Positions 37,214-45,893 of a stretch of DNA of 64,000 nt are shown piece after piece. How positions within the stretch are numbered: the first letter of the stretch is position 1; each line of letters begins with the position of its first letter. The DNA comes from Paenibacillus massiliensis subsp. panacisoli DSM 21345 (lineage in GTDB: Bacteria > Bacillota > Bacilli > Paenibacillales > Paenibacillaceae). Position numbers and translations under genes: made by a program. The DNA lies in contig NZ_AUFO01000001.1 of assembly GCF_000426545.1 (NCBI RefSeq), positions 124,001-188,000 on the forward strand. The letters are read 5' to 3'. The notes beneath the pieces are model-generated. The model was given only the letters and a program-made list of their open reading frames with translations, did no database searches and had not been told where the DNA came from.

Positions 37214-38497
37214 TTGGATAAACTGGTTATTGAGGGCGGATATCCTCTGTCCGGAACTGTTGGCATTCACGGTGCCAAAAATGCGGCGCTCCCGATCTTG
37301 GCAGCAAGTCTGCTTGCCAATGGTGAAGTGCAAATCCGCAATGTCCCGAATCTGCTGGACATCCAGGTCATGATTGGCATTCTCGAACGCCTGGGATGCA
37401 ATGTCAGCTATGAACAGCAGACAGTGAAGGTAGATGCTTCAACTTTATCCACAACCGTCATTCCGGAAGACCTGATGAAGCAGATGAGATCATCTATCTT
37501 TCTGATGGGACCGCTCCTGGCCAAATACGGTGAAGTTACAGTATACCAGCCAGGTGGGTGTGCCATCGGAGAACGCAAGATAGATCTACATCTGGATGGC
37601 TTGCGCGCGCTCGGAGCAGAAATTATCGAACAGAGCGAGCAGATTACCTGTCGTGCGTCACGATTGACTGGTGCAGATATTCACCTGGAGTTCCCAAGCG
37701 TAGGAGCCACAGAGAATATCATGATGGCAGCGGTACTTGCGGAAGGAAGGACGACGATTACCAATGCGGCAAGGGAGCCGGAAATCCAGGATCTTCAGCG
37801 CTTTCTGAACACCATGGGCGCTCAGGTCATTGGAGCAGGGACAGATACGATTACGATTACTGGCGTAAAATCGCTACAATCCTGTTCGTACGGGATTATT
37901 CCTGATCGGATCGTTGCAGGCACGATTATGATTGCGGCAGCAGCAACTCGTGGTAACGTGACGCTTACAGGCTGTAATCCGGGTCATATCTCGTCGCTCC
38001 TGCACGTCCTCCGGCGGGCTGGTGTTCAAATCAATGCTTGCAATGATATAATAAAAGTAAGCTGTATGACCCGTCCCAAGCCTGTTGGCCGTATTGTCAC
38101 CTCACCCTACCCATCATTTCCAACCGATCTGCAGTCTCAGGTAATGGTACTGCTGTCCTTGGCTGATGGCTTCAGCATCATGAAGGAGACGGTATTCGAA
38201 AGTCGCTTCAAGCATGTGAACGAGTTGAACGTCATGGGTGCTGACATTTCAGTGGACGCGAATGCAGCCTTGATTCGGGGAGTTCCCCGTCTCTACGGTG
38301 CTACTGTCGAAGCAACGGATCTGCGTGCGGGAGCCGCATTGGTGATTGCAGGTCTCGCTGCTCAGGGACGAACGATCGTTGAGCAGGTCCATCATATTGA
38401 TCGAGGTTATGATAGACTTGAGCTACTGTTCCAGAGTCTTGGAGCCAAGATGCGTCGTCAGTCTGTTGTACCGGAGGAGCTTGATTTTGCTAATTAA
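37214..38497 (+). CDS. murA: UDP-GlcNAc 1-carboxyvinyltransferase MurA
   Basis: A 427-residue enzyme for the first committed step of peptidoglycan synthesis, transferring enolpyruvate from PEP to UDP-GlcNAc. The catalytic loop YQPGGCAIGERKIDLH carries Cys116, the fosfomycin target, so no Cys-to-Asp natural resistance. HGAKNAALPILAASL near residue 19 is the UDP-GlcNAc-binding Lys-Asn pair. The start is TTG behind CTCGGAGGTGATACA. It occupies the place of murB in Bacillus; a hairpin separates it from divIB. Confidence 0.94.
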   Translation: MDKLVIEGGYPLSGTVGIHGAKNAALPILAASLLANGEVQIRNVPNLLDIQVMIGILERLGCNVSYEQQTVKVDASTLSTTVIPEDLMKQMRSSIFLMGPLLAKYGEVTVYQPGGCAIGERKIDLHLDGLRALGAEIIEQSEQITCRASRLTGADIHLEFPSVGATENIMMAAVLAEGRTTITNAAREPEIQDLQRFLNTMGAQVIGAGTDTITITGVKSLQSCSYGIIPDRIVAGTIMIAAAATRGNVTLTGCNPGHISSLLHVLRRAGVQINACNDIIKVSCMTRPKPVGRIVTSPYPSFPTDLQSQVMVLLSLADGFSIMKETVFESRFKHVNELNVMGADISVDANAALIRGVPRLYGATVEATDLRAGAALVIAGLAAQGRTIVEQVHHIDRGYDRLELLFQSLGAKMRRQSVVPEELDFAN

Positions 38498-38510
38498 CAT
38501 TGCCTGCAGC

Positions 38511-38533
38511 GTCCCCTCCCTGTCGGAGGGGAC
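38511..38533 (+). other. Perfect GC-rich hairpin between murA and divIB
   Basis: GTCCCCTCC and GGAGGGGAC form a perfect nine-base-pair stem with the loop CTGTC. No T tract follows, so it is more likely a transcript-processing or stabilising element than a terminator. Confidence 0.6.
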
Positions 38534-38557
38534 GAGAGGCTTCTATGGGGAGTTCAT

Positions 38558-39322
38558 ATGCATAAAGCCCAGATCCCTGCACTCAGAGAGAGCAGGCCAA
38601 AAAGGAATACAAGTCGAAAAATAGCCTGGACCCTTATCATTTTATTTATCGTGCTGCTGGCGGTCCTGTTTTTCAGGTCCTCATTAAGCCAAATTACAGC
38701 GGTTCAATTTCAGGGAAGTACGTTTACGCCGCAGGACAAGCTCCTGGAGCAGAGTGGTCTGGAGATTGGTGGTCAATTTTTTGGTGCCAGTAAGGAAGAT
38801 ATCATTAGCCGCCTGAAGCAGATTCAATCCATCCAGACGGTGAATGTGGACAAGCATTTTCCAGGGGAGATTAGCATCCAGATCAAGGAATACCCTACAG
38901 TAGCCTACGAGGTAAATACAGATGGAGAACTTAGAGCCATTCTCTCGAACGGGACAAGCGTGGAGGTATCCAGCAGTGGAATTGCTGTAGAGAAGCCCAT
39001 TCTGACACAATGGAAATCTGATGATCCCATTAAAATTAAGCTTAGTCAGACTTTAGCCAACATTCCTAGTGAGTGGACTGCTGATATTTCAGAGATTTTA
39101 CCAGACCCTACTCCTTCCTTTCCGGATCGTATTCGAATGTATACCCGGAGCCAGTTCGAAGTGCTGACAGCTGTATCATTACTTGAGAAGAAGATCAGCT
39201 ATCTGAATCAGGTCATTGAGACGGAAGAGCCAGGCATGATCACTATGTTTCAAGCGGATACGTATGTTCCTTTCAAACCGCGCGAGGAAGATGGTAGCAT
39301 CGAAAATGCCACTACTCAGTAA
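38558..39322 (+). CDS. divIB: Cell division protein DivIB/FtsQ
   Basis: A 254-residue bitopic division protein: basic cytosolic N-terminus, membrane helix (about 27-47), then a POTRA domain (ITAVQFQGSTFTPQDKLLEQSGL, about residues 48-120) and a beta domain. It links the FtsL/DivIC complex to septal synthases. The start ATG follows GGGGAGTTC. The length and POTRA fit the family. The C-terminal end is acidic and variable, as usual. Confidence 0.9.
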   Translation: MHKAQIPALRESRPKRNTSRKIAWTLIILFIVLLAVLFFRSSLSQITAVQFQGSTFTPQDKLLEQSGLEIGGQFFGASKEDIISRLKQIQSIQTVNVDKHFPGEISIQIKEYPTVAYEVNTDGELRAILSNGTSVEVSSSGIAVEKPILTQWKSDDPIKIKLSQTLANIPSEWTADISEILPDPTPSFPDRIRMYTRSQFEVLTAVSLLEKKISYLNQVIETEEPGMITMFQADTYVPFKPREEDGSIENATTQ

Positions 39323-39435
39323 TCTGAAAAAATGATAAAATGAGTTTTATGAGCTCTAGCTCGGTATTCCTTCTTTTTTCTTGAAATTTTTATATCTTTG
39401 GCCAGAAGTTGGCACCGAAAAAATTTGTAGAAAAA

Positions 39436-39462
39436 AGAGGGATCGTATAAATAGTGTTGAAT
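39436..39462 (+). promoter_or_regulatory. Candidate sigma-H promoter for ftsA-ftsZ
   Basis: AGAGGGATC at 39436 resembles the sigma-H -35 (RnAGGAwWW, two mismatches), and GTTGAAT at 39456 matches RnnGAAT exactly, with an 11-base spacer. B. subtilis ftsAZ has a sigma-H promoter used at sporulation onset, so the position fits. Recognition here is inference. Confidence 0.4.
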
Positions 39463-39520
39463 ATTTGTAGAGGTATGTTTAGAGATGACAAATCATTTGG
39501 AGTTAGGAGGTGCCACAGAC

Positions 39521-40780
39521 TTGAGTAACAATGACATCATTGTTAGTTTGGACATCGGTACATCCAAAGTTCGGGCTATTATAGGTGAAATGAATAATGG
39601 AACCTTTAATATTATTGGAGTTGGATCTGCCGACTCGGAAGGAATTCGCAAAGGTGCAATCGTAGATATCGATCAGACCGTGCAATCGATCCGCAGTGCA
39701 GTTGATCATGCGGAACGCATGGTAGGTATTCAGATAACTGAAGTATACGTAGGTATCACTGGCAATCATATTGGCCTGCAGACAAGCCATGGCGTGGTGG
39801 CGGTCTCTAATGAGGATCGCGAGATCGGTGAAGAGGATATCGAACGGGTGCTGAAGGCTGCGGAAGTCATTGCAGTTCCTCCGGAGAGAGAAATTATTGA
39901 TGTAGTGGCCAAGCAATATATCGTGGATGGTCTGGAGGGTATTCAGGACCCACGTGGCATGATCGGGGTGAGACTTGAGGTAGAGGCTACCATCGTGACA
40001 GGAGCCAAGACGCCTATACATAACCTACTGCGTTGTGTTGAGAAGAGTGGTTTGCGTATTGTTGATCTGGTCCTGCTTCCGCTTGGTACGGGACAATTGT
40101 CTCTGTCCAAGGATGAGAAGACGATGGGTTCAGCACTTGTCGATGTTGGGGCAGGGTCTACCACGATTGCGATCTTTGAGGAAGGCAGCATTGTGGCTAC
40201 ATCGACTTTGCCGATTGGTGGCGAATTCGTAACCAATGATATCGCTTATGGATTGAGAACGTTAACCGACCAAGCTGAGAAGGTGAAGCTGAAATACGGC
40301 TGTGCCAATTATGATGATGCGGCTACAGATGTCCTGTTCAAGGTAACGCGCATCGGTAGTAACGTGGACAAGGAATTTAATCAGCAGGACTTGGCTGCGA
40401 TCATCGAGCCTCGGGTGCAGGAGATATTCCAGCTGGTTCAGGCCGAAGTAAGACGACTTGGTTATACGGAGCTTCCTGGGGGTTATATACTTACGGGAGG
40501 AACTGTATCCATGCCAGGTGTACTTCAAGTAGCTCAAGGTGAGCTGGCTGCTTCGGTAAGGATTGCCGTGCCGGATTTCATTGGTGTTCGTGACCCTAGT
40601 TTTACTAGCGGAGTCGGTATTTTGCAAAATGCGGTACGCCAATATCGTGTGCGCAGCCAAAGTGGCAACGTAAGTGCCAAGAAGCCGGCCAATCGAACGA
40701 AGAGCAGTCCCGCTCCGGAAAAAGAGCAAAAACCGGGATTTATCGAACGTTTGAAAAACATGTTCAGTGAATTTATATAA
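39521..40780 (+). CDS. ftsA: Cell division protein FtsA
   Basis: A 419-residue actin-like ATPase that tethers FtsZ to the membrane. ATP-binding motifs are IVSLDIGTSKVRA (start), VDVGAGSTTIAIF (about residue 207) and GYILTGGTVSMPG (about residue 322). The C-terminal amphipathic helix FIERLKNMFSEFI targets the membrane. The frame opens at an ATG at 39485, but GGAGGTG at 39505 is well spaced for the TTG at 39521, and the product then begins SNNDIIVSLDIGT as in homologues. Confidence 0.94.
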   Translation: MSNNDIIVSLDIGTSKVRAIIGEMNNGTFNIIGVGSADSEGIRKGAIVDIDQTVQSIRSAVDHAERMVGIQITEVYVGITGNHIGLQTSHGVVAVSNEDREIGEEDIERVLKAAEVIAVPPEREIIDVVAKQYIVDGLEGIQDPRGMIGVRLEVEATIVTGAKTPIHNLLRCVEKSGLRIVDLVLLPLGTGQLSLSKDEKTMGSALVDVGAGSTTIAIFEEGSIVATSTLPIGGEFVTNDIAYGLRTLTDQAEKVKLKYGCANYDDAATDVLFKVTRIGSNVDKEFNQQDLAAIIEPRVQEIFQLVQAEVRRLGYTELPGGYILTGGTVSMPGVLQVAQGELAASVRIAVPDFIGVRDPSFTSGVGILQNAVRQYRVRSQSGNVSAKKPANRTKSSPAPEKEQKPGFIERLKNMFSEFI

Positions 40781-40839
40781 CGGTTGAGTGCCATACATGG
40801 ACGAGCTAGCCATGCACATTGAGGGGGAGAGGGAATAGT

Positions 40840-41946
40840 ATGTTGGAATTTGATTTTGAAATGGAGAGTTTGGCCCAAATTAAAGTGATAGGCGTCGGTG
40901 GGGGCGGCAGCAATGCTGTCAACCGCATGATTGATAATGGAGTACAAGGCGTTGAATTCATTACGGTCAATACGGATGCCCAAGCACTTCATCTGGCCAA
41001 ATCCGAGCATAAGCTGCAAATCGGCGATAAGCTGACTCGCGGCCTGGGTGCTGGCGCTAACCCTGATGTGGGCAAGAAGGCTGCTGAGGAGTCCCGTGAT
41101 CTGATTATGAATACCCTGAAAGGGGCAGACATGGTGTTCGTGACAGCCGGAATGGGTGGCGGTACCGGAACAGGTGCTGCGCCAGTTATCGCTGAGATTG
41201 CAAAGGAATGCGGAGCATTGACAGTAGGTGTGGTTACACGCCCGTTCACCTTTGAGGGTCGCAAGCGGTCGACACATGCCGAGCAAGGGATCGAAGGGCT
41301 GAAGGAGAAGGTAGATACCCTGATCGTCATTCCGAATGATCGATTATTGGAGATTGTAGATAAGAAGACTCCAATGCTGGAGGCTTTCCGCGAGGCAGAT
41401 AATGTACTTCGTCAAGCGGTACAAGGCATCTCTGATCTGATTGCTGTACCGGGTCTCATCAACCTTGACTTCGCTGACGTGAAGACAATCATGACTGAGC
41501 GTGGTTCAGCCCTGATGGGGATCGGACTGGCAACAGGCGAGAACCGTGCTGCCGAGGCTGCGCGCAAGGCTATTATGAGCCCACTGCTGGAGACGTCGAT
41601 TGAAGGGGCACGCGGGGTAATCATGAACATTACAGGCGGCGCTAATCTCTCTCTGTATGAAGTGAATGAAGCGGCCGAGATCGTGACTTCTGCGTCCGAT
41701 CCGGAAGTGAATATGATTTTCGGTGCGATTATTGACGATGACATGAAAGAAGAGATTAAAGTTACTGTTATTGCTACAGGCTTCGAAGGCAAGCCAGCTC
41801 CATCTGCTCCTTCCCGCAAGCCGGCAGCAAGTCAGCCAGAACAGGAAGAGCGTCCGTCCAACCTGCGTCCGTTCGGCAACCAGCAGAGCGATCAGCTGGA
41901 TATCCCGACCTTCCTGCGCAACCGTCCGCGGAACAACAATGACTAA
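40840..41946 (+). CDS. ftsZ: Cell division GTPase FtsZ
   Basis: A 368-residue tubulin homologue that forms the Z-ring. [17 protein letters not shown] at the start, the tubulin signature GGGTGTG (about 106-112), and NLDFADV for the catalytic T7 loop. A disordered linker (about 315-350, P/S/Q-rich) ends in [11 protein letters not shown], the conserved tail that binds FtsA and SepF. The frame starts at 40819 (TTG), but GAGGGGGAGAGGG before the ATG at 40840 and family length favour the latter. Confidence 0.96.
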   Translation: MLEFDFEMESLAQIKVIGVGGGGSNAVNRMIDNGVQGVEFITVNTDAQALHLAKSEHKLQIGDKLTRGLGAGANPDVGKKAAEESRDLIMNTLKGADMVFVTAGMGGGTGTGAAPVIAEIAKECGALTVGVVTRPFTFEGRKRSTHAEQGIEGLKEKVDTLIVIPNDRLLEIVDKKTPMLEAFREADNVLRQAVQGISDLIAVPGLINLDFADVKTIMTERGSALMGIGLATGENRAAEAARKAIMSPLLETSIEGARGVIMNITGGANLSLYEVNEAAEIVTSASDPEVNMIFGAIIDDDMKEEIKVTVIATGFEGKPAPSAPSRKPAASQPEQEERPSNLRPFGNQQSDQLDIPTFLRNRPRNNND

Positions 41947-41958
41947 CATAAATTAGCA

Positions 41959-42006
41959 GGAATGTCCCCAAGTAGTATTCTACTTGCAGGACATTCCTTT
42001 TTTTTA
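41959..42006 (+). terminator. Intrinsic terminator after ftsZ
   Basis: GGAATGTCC pairs with GGACATTCC around an inner AGTA/TACT stem, followed by eight T residues. Marks the end of the division cluster. Confidence 0.85.
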
Positions 42007-42046
42007 TTGAAGGATACGGTCGATCCTAATATTGAAAGGAGTTTCG

Positions 42047-43972
42047 TTGTTGCGGATTTTTCATCTTCTTCACCTATTGATTTCCGAGCAAATTGTTAGC
42101 AGCGAGTATCTAGCCAAACTGTTGAATGTGTCATCACGCACCATTCGGACGGATCTGAAGGAATTATCCGCATTGTTGTCCACCCATGGAGCCACGGTCA
42201 AGTCACTAAAAGGAGCAGGATATCAGCTTGAAATCCATGATGAGCAGCGTTTCCGACATTTGCTGAAGCAATTGAAAGAAAATGAAGCGGCTACACCGCA
42301 GCAAGTAAGCGGATCATCCGAGAGCAGACATCGTTTTCTGATTAGGAAGCTGCTGTTGACGGAGGAGTATTTCAGGCTTGAAGACTTGGCTGATCTACTG
42401 TATGTAAGCCGTCCAACGATACAAAATGACATCAGGGAAGTACGGCGAATATTGAAGAATTACGGCTTGACGCTGGAGAATCGTCCCCATTACGGTGTTA
42501 AAATCAAGGGAAGCGAGACTCAGCTACGCTACTGCATGTCCGATTATATTTTTAGCCGTACGGAGATTGCACCCGAGAGCACACATTCTCCATCCATTCT
42601 TTCCGATGAAGAAATGGATTTAATCAGAGAGGTTATTCTTGAACGCATTGAAGTCAATGACATTATATTATCGGATATTGCGCTCAACAATCTGGTCATT
42701 CATATCGCAATAGCTTGTAAGCGGATACGGGATGAAAGGTATGTCTCTTTTTATCCGCAGGAAATGAAAAAGATTGAGGCGCAGAAGGAATTTGGCGTGG
42801 CGTCTGAGATTGTGTCCAGTCTTGAGCGCAAGATGAATCATTCCTTTCCTTTCGCTGAGGTTGCGTATATAGCGGTACATTTGCTTGGTGTAAGAACAAT
42901 TGTAGCGGCTAATATGGACGATACGGAAATTAAAGGGATGATAGACGGCGAAATATACAACCTGACAGTTGAAATATTGGATCATATTGAAAAAGGAATG
43001 CAATTAGGCATCCGCCATGACAAGGAGCTGCTTGTGGCATTTTGTCTGCACCTCAAACCCGTCATTAACCGTTTCAGGTATGGCATGAATTTGCGCAATC
43101 CGATGCTGGATGAGATCAAATCCAATTATCCGCTGGCCTTTGAAGCGGGTATACTGGCGGGTGAAACGATTAGGAAGCGGCTTGGCTTCGAAATTGAAGA
43201 AAATGAAATTGGCTACCTTGCTATTCATATCGGCGCTGCAATTGAGCGAAAAAAAGAGCAGAACACTCCTAAGAGATGCCTGATCGTATGCGCATCGGGC
43301 AGGGGGAGCGCCAAATTGCTCTATTACAAGCTGCAATCGGTATTTGGCTCCAAGCTGGACATTGTCGGTACGACTGAATTTTACAAGCTCAAGCAGATGT
43401 CGCTTGATTCGCTGGATTTTGTAATCAGCACAATACCTGTCTCCGAAAAGCTGGCGGTACCGATCATACATGTCAATACGTTTCTCGGCGGCGCAGACGT
43501 AGACAAGATTGAACAGGCTATCTCGGAAACTGGATTGCCGGCTATCCATTATATACGAAAAAAGCTCGTTTTTCTTCAGCAGAAAATGGACAACAAGGAG
43601 GAAGTGCTGGCGTTTATGGCGGACAGGATTCAGGAGGCGGGGCTTGTCAAAGGCCCGTTCCTGGAGTCTGTGCTGGAGCGTGAAGCGATGTCTCCCACTT
43701 CGTTCGGCAATTTTGTAGCGATTCCCCATCCGATGGAGCCTTTTGCTGATTCGACCTTTTGGGCTGTATGCACGCTGCTAAAGCCTATTGATTGGGACGG
43801 CAAGCCGGTGCAGTTTGTATGCGTGCTGTGCATGCAGCGCAGTAAAACGGAGGATGTACAGAGCATGTACAATATTTTGCTTACGATTTTGAATAACGAA
43901 GCTCTGGTCCAGCAGCTTATTAAATGTAAGACGTATTCGGATTTTGCTCGAGTTCTTCATGAACATGCATAA
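42047..43972 (+). CDS. licR: PRD-containing transcriptional activator with PTS EIIB/EIIA domains (LicR-like)
   Basis: A 641-residue activator, the same length as B. subtilis LicR. Domains in order: N-terminal helix-turn-helix (about 1-60), second HTH (about 95-165), two PRDs (about 180-400) with regulatory histidines, an EIIB-like domain with LIVCASGRGSAKLL (Cys about 414), and an EIIA-like domain with FVAIPHP (His561). Phosphorylation through the PTS would tune its activity. The frame starts at 42032; AAAGGAG makes the TTG at 42047 the likely start. The adjacent operon is its probable target. Confidence 0.88.
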   Translation: MLRIFHLLHLLISEQIVSSEYLAKLLNVSSRTIRTDLKELSALLSTHGATVKSLKGAGYQLEIHDEQRFRHLLKQLKENEAATPQQVSGSSESRHRFLIRKLLLTEEYFRLEDLADLLYVSRPTIQNDIREVRRILKNYGLTLENRPHYGVKIKGSETQLRYCMSDYIFSRTEIAPESTHSPSILSDEEMDLIREVILERIEVNDIILSDIALNNLVIHIAIACKRIRDERYVSFYPQEMKKIEAQKEFGVASEIVSSLERKMNHSFPFAEVAYIAVHLLGVRTIVAANMDDTEIKGMIDGEIYNLTVEILDHIEKGMQLGIRHDKELLVAFCLHLKPVINRFRYGMNLRNPMLDEIKSNYPLAFEAGILAGETIRKRLGFEIEENEIGYLAIHIGAAIERKKEQNTPKRCLIVCASGRGSAKLLYYKLQSVFGSKLDIVGTTEFYKLKQMSLDSLDFVISTIPVSEKLAVPIIHVNTFLGGADVDKIEQAISETGLPAIHYIRKKLVFLQQKMDNKEEVLAFMADRIQEAGLVKGPFLESVLEREAMSPTSFGNFVAIPHPMEPFADSTFWAVCTLLKPIDWDGKPVQFVCVLCMQRSKTEDVQSMYNILLTILNNEALVQQLIKCKTYSDFARVLHEHA

Positions 43973-43997
43973 GATTTAATTCAGTGAAACGACGTAT

Positions 43998-44040
43998 GGA
44001 GGAATATCCCGATTCTCTAAAGAGGGATATTCCTCTTTTT
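43998..44040 (+). terminator. Intrinsic terminator after licR
   Basis: GGAGGAATATCCC and GGGATATTCCTC form a nearly perfect stem followed by T5. Confidence 0.85.
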
Positions 44041-44081
44041 GTATATAGTTATTTTCCGTTAAGAAGAGGAAAAAGCTTATG

Positions 44082-44110
44082 TTAAATTGTAAACCATTGC
44101 AATTTATAAT
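44082..44110 (+). promoter_or_regulatory. Putative lic operon promoter with an overlapping cre-like site
   Basis: TTAAAT (44082) and TATAAT (44105) are separated by 17 bases; a weak -35 suits an activator-dependent promoter. TTGTAAACCATTGCAA (44087-44102) matches the catabolite-responsive element consensus at 14 of 16 positions and sits between them, as for CcpA repression. Confidence 0.45.
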
Positions 44111-44181
44111 AAATTTACAGCCAACAGCTACAGTAAGGGTTGCTGCTAGATCAGGGCTACTCTGAAGGAGGGACCATAAGA

Positions 44182-44547
44182 GTGAGTGAAAAAGAAATAA
44201 ACAATTCCGTTGGTGACGAGATTCTGGATGAGACTGAAATTGTGTTTCAGATCATTTTGTACGCAGGCAATGCCCGCAGCTCGGCGATGGAAGCGATTGA
44301 GCTTGCCAAAGCAGGCAAGTTCACCGAAGCAAGAGGGGAGCTGGCAGCTGCCAAAAAAGAACTGATATCCTCTCACAAAATCCAGACCGGATTAATCCGG
44401 AAGGAAGCAGAAGGGGAGAAAATGGAGGTGTCCGTCATGATGGTTCATGCCCAGGATCATTTAATGAATGCGATTTCCATTCACGACATGGCCTCCGAGT
44501 TTGTTAACTTGTATGAACGCATTGAACAATTGGGGTCGAAATCGTAG
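44182..44547 (+). CDS. licA: PTS lactose/cellobiose-type EIIA component
   Basis: A 121-residue three-helix PTS protein. VMMVHAQDHLMNAI holds the phosphorylated His89, the same position as in ChbA. It receives phosphate from HPr and passes it to the EIIB encoded at 47369. The frame opens at a TTG at 44140, but GAAGGAGGG is well placed for the GTG at 44182. First gene of the PTS operon; 15 bases before EIIC. Confidence 0.9.
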   Translation: MSEKEINNSVGDEILDETEIVFQIILYAGNARSSAMEAIELAKAGKFTEARGELAAAKKELISSHKIQTGLIRKEAEGEKMEVSVMMVHAQDHLMNAISIHDMASEFVNLYERIEQLGSKS

Positions 44548-44562
44548 AGGGAGGTTTTTCTG

Positions 44563-45858
44563 ATGGCACTCAAGGATAAAGTTGTTAATGGTCTTACATC
44601 TGTAGCGAACGCCATTAACAATTTTAAGTATATTATGGCTATCAAATCTGCTTTCATCACACTGATGCCTGTTATTATTGTAGGCGCTTTCGCGGTCCTT
44701 ATATCCAATATGGTGATGGACCCGACGAACGGGTTGGCTCATTTTCGCCCGTTTGCATTTTTGGCGGATTACAAGCCGATTTTTACCGCGATCAACTATG
44801 CCAGCTTAAATATTCTGACCATACTCGCCATCTTTATGATTGGTCTGGAATTAGGTAGAATTAACGGAGAGAAGAACTTTTTTCCAGGGTTGCTAGCGGT
44901 CATCTGCTTTGTTTCCGTTACGCCAACAACGCTTCAACTAATGGTGAACGGTGAGATGCAAGAGGTTACGAATGTGATTGCGCGTCAATTTACAGATACG
45001 AAAAGCTTGTTTCTCGGTATTTTTGTGGCTATCCTGTCTGTCGAGCTGTACAGCAAGCTGGGCAAATCGGATAAGCTCAAAATTAAGATGCCGGAAAGTG
45101 TGCCCCCCAATGTGGCCGTGTCGTTCTCGGCGCTGATTCCGACGATTATTACCGTAACCGTGTTCTCGGCCGTCGGATTTTTCTTTCATATGTTTACAGG
45201 CCTGTATTTGTATGATGCCGTGTACAATGTGGTGCAAAAACCGCTGGAGACGGTTGTGCAAGGTCTACCGGGTATCCTGACCTTGATGCTGGTTGCGCAA
45301 ATTTTCTGGGTCATCGGCATCCACGGCAATCAGATGGTAAAGCCGATTCGCGAGCCACTGCTACTTGGAGCCATTACCGTTAACATGACCGCTTATGAGC
45401 AAGGGCTGCCTATCCCTAATATTATTACGATGCCGTTTTGGGACATCTACATGAGCATCGGCGGTTCCGGCGTTACTCTGGCTCTGCTTATCAGCATCCT
45501 GATCGCCTCCAAACGCGAGGATATGAAGGAGATTACTAAGCTATCAATTGGTCCGGGACTATTTAATATTAATGAGCCGGTTATTTTCGGACTTCCGATC
45601 ATGTTGAACCCTATTATGGCTATTCCGTTCATCATCACGCCGCTTGTTACGGGCACCATCGGTTACTTCTCGACATTGCTTGGTTTTGCTGGCCGTACGG
45701 TCGTCATGGTGCCATGGACCACACCGCCGATTATTAATGCCTATCTGTCAACAGGTGGAAGCATAGGGGCGGTCATTACCCAGCTTGTGTGTATTGCAGT
45801 TGCGATATTAATCTATCTGCCGTTCGTCAGAATTGCCAACAAGCGGACCGTAGAGTAA
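44563..45858 (+). CDS. licC: PTS cellobiose/beta-glucoside EIIC permease
   Basis: A 431-residue membrane permease with about ten helices. Family marks are the GAFAVLISNMVMDP opening, WVIGIHGNQMVKPI (around residue 247), and the NINEPVIFGLPIMLNP loop (around residue 333), where the Glu in NEPVIFG is a sugar-phosphorylation residue. It imports and phosphorylates the sugar together with LicA and LicB. The start ATG follows GAGGGAGG. Confidence 0.92.
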   Translation: MALKDKVVNGLTSVANAINNFKYIMAIKSAFITLMPVIIVGAFAVLISNMVMDPTNGLAHFRPFAFLADYKPIFTAINYASLNILTILAIFMIGLELGRINGEKNFFPGLLAVICFVSVTPTTLQLMVNGEMQEVTNVIARQFTDTKSLFLGIFVAILSVELYSKLGKSDKLKIKMPESVPPNVAVSFSALIPTIITVTVFSAVGFFFHMFTGLYLYDAVYNVVQKPLETVVQGLPGILTLMLVAQIFWVIGIHGNQMVKPIREPLLLGAITVNMTAYEQGLPIPNIITMPFWDIYMSIGGSGVTLALLISILIASKREDMKEITKLSIGPGLFNINEPVIFGLPIMLNPIMAIPFIITPLVTGTIGYFSTLLGFAGRTVVMVPWTTPPIINAYLSTGGSIGAVITQLVCIAVAILIYLPFVRIANKRTVE

Positions 45859-45893
45859 GCAGAAATCATTGCGGAATTAAGGAGGAGTAATCA

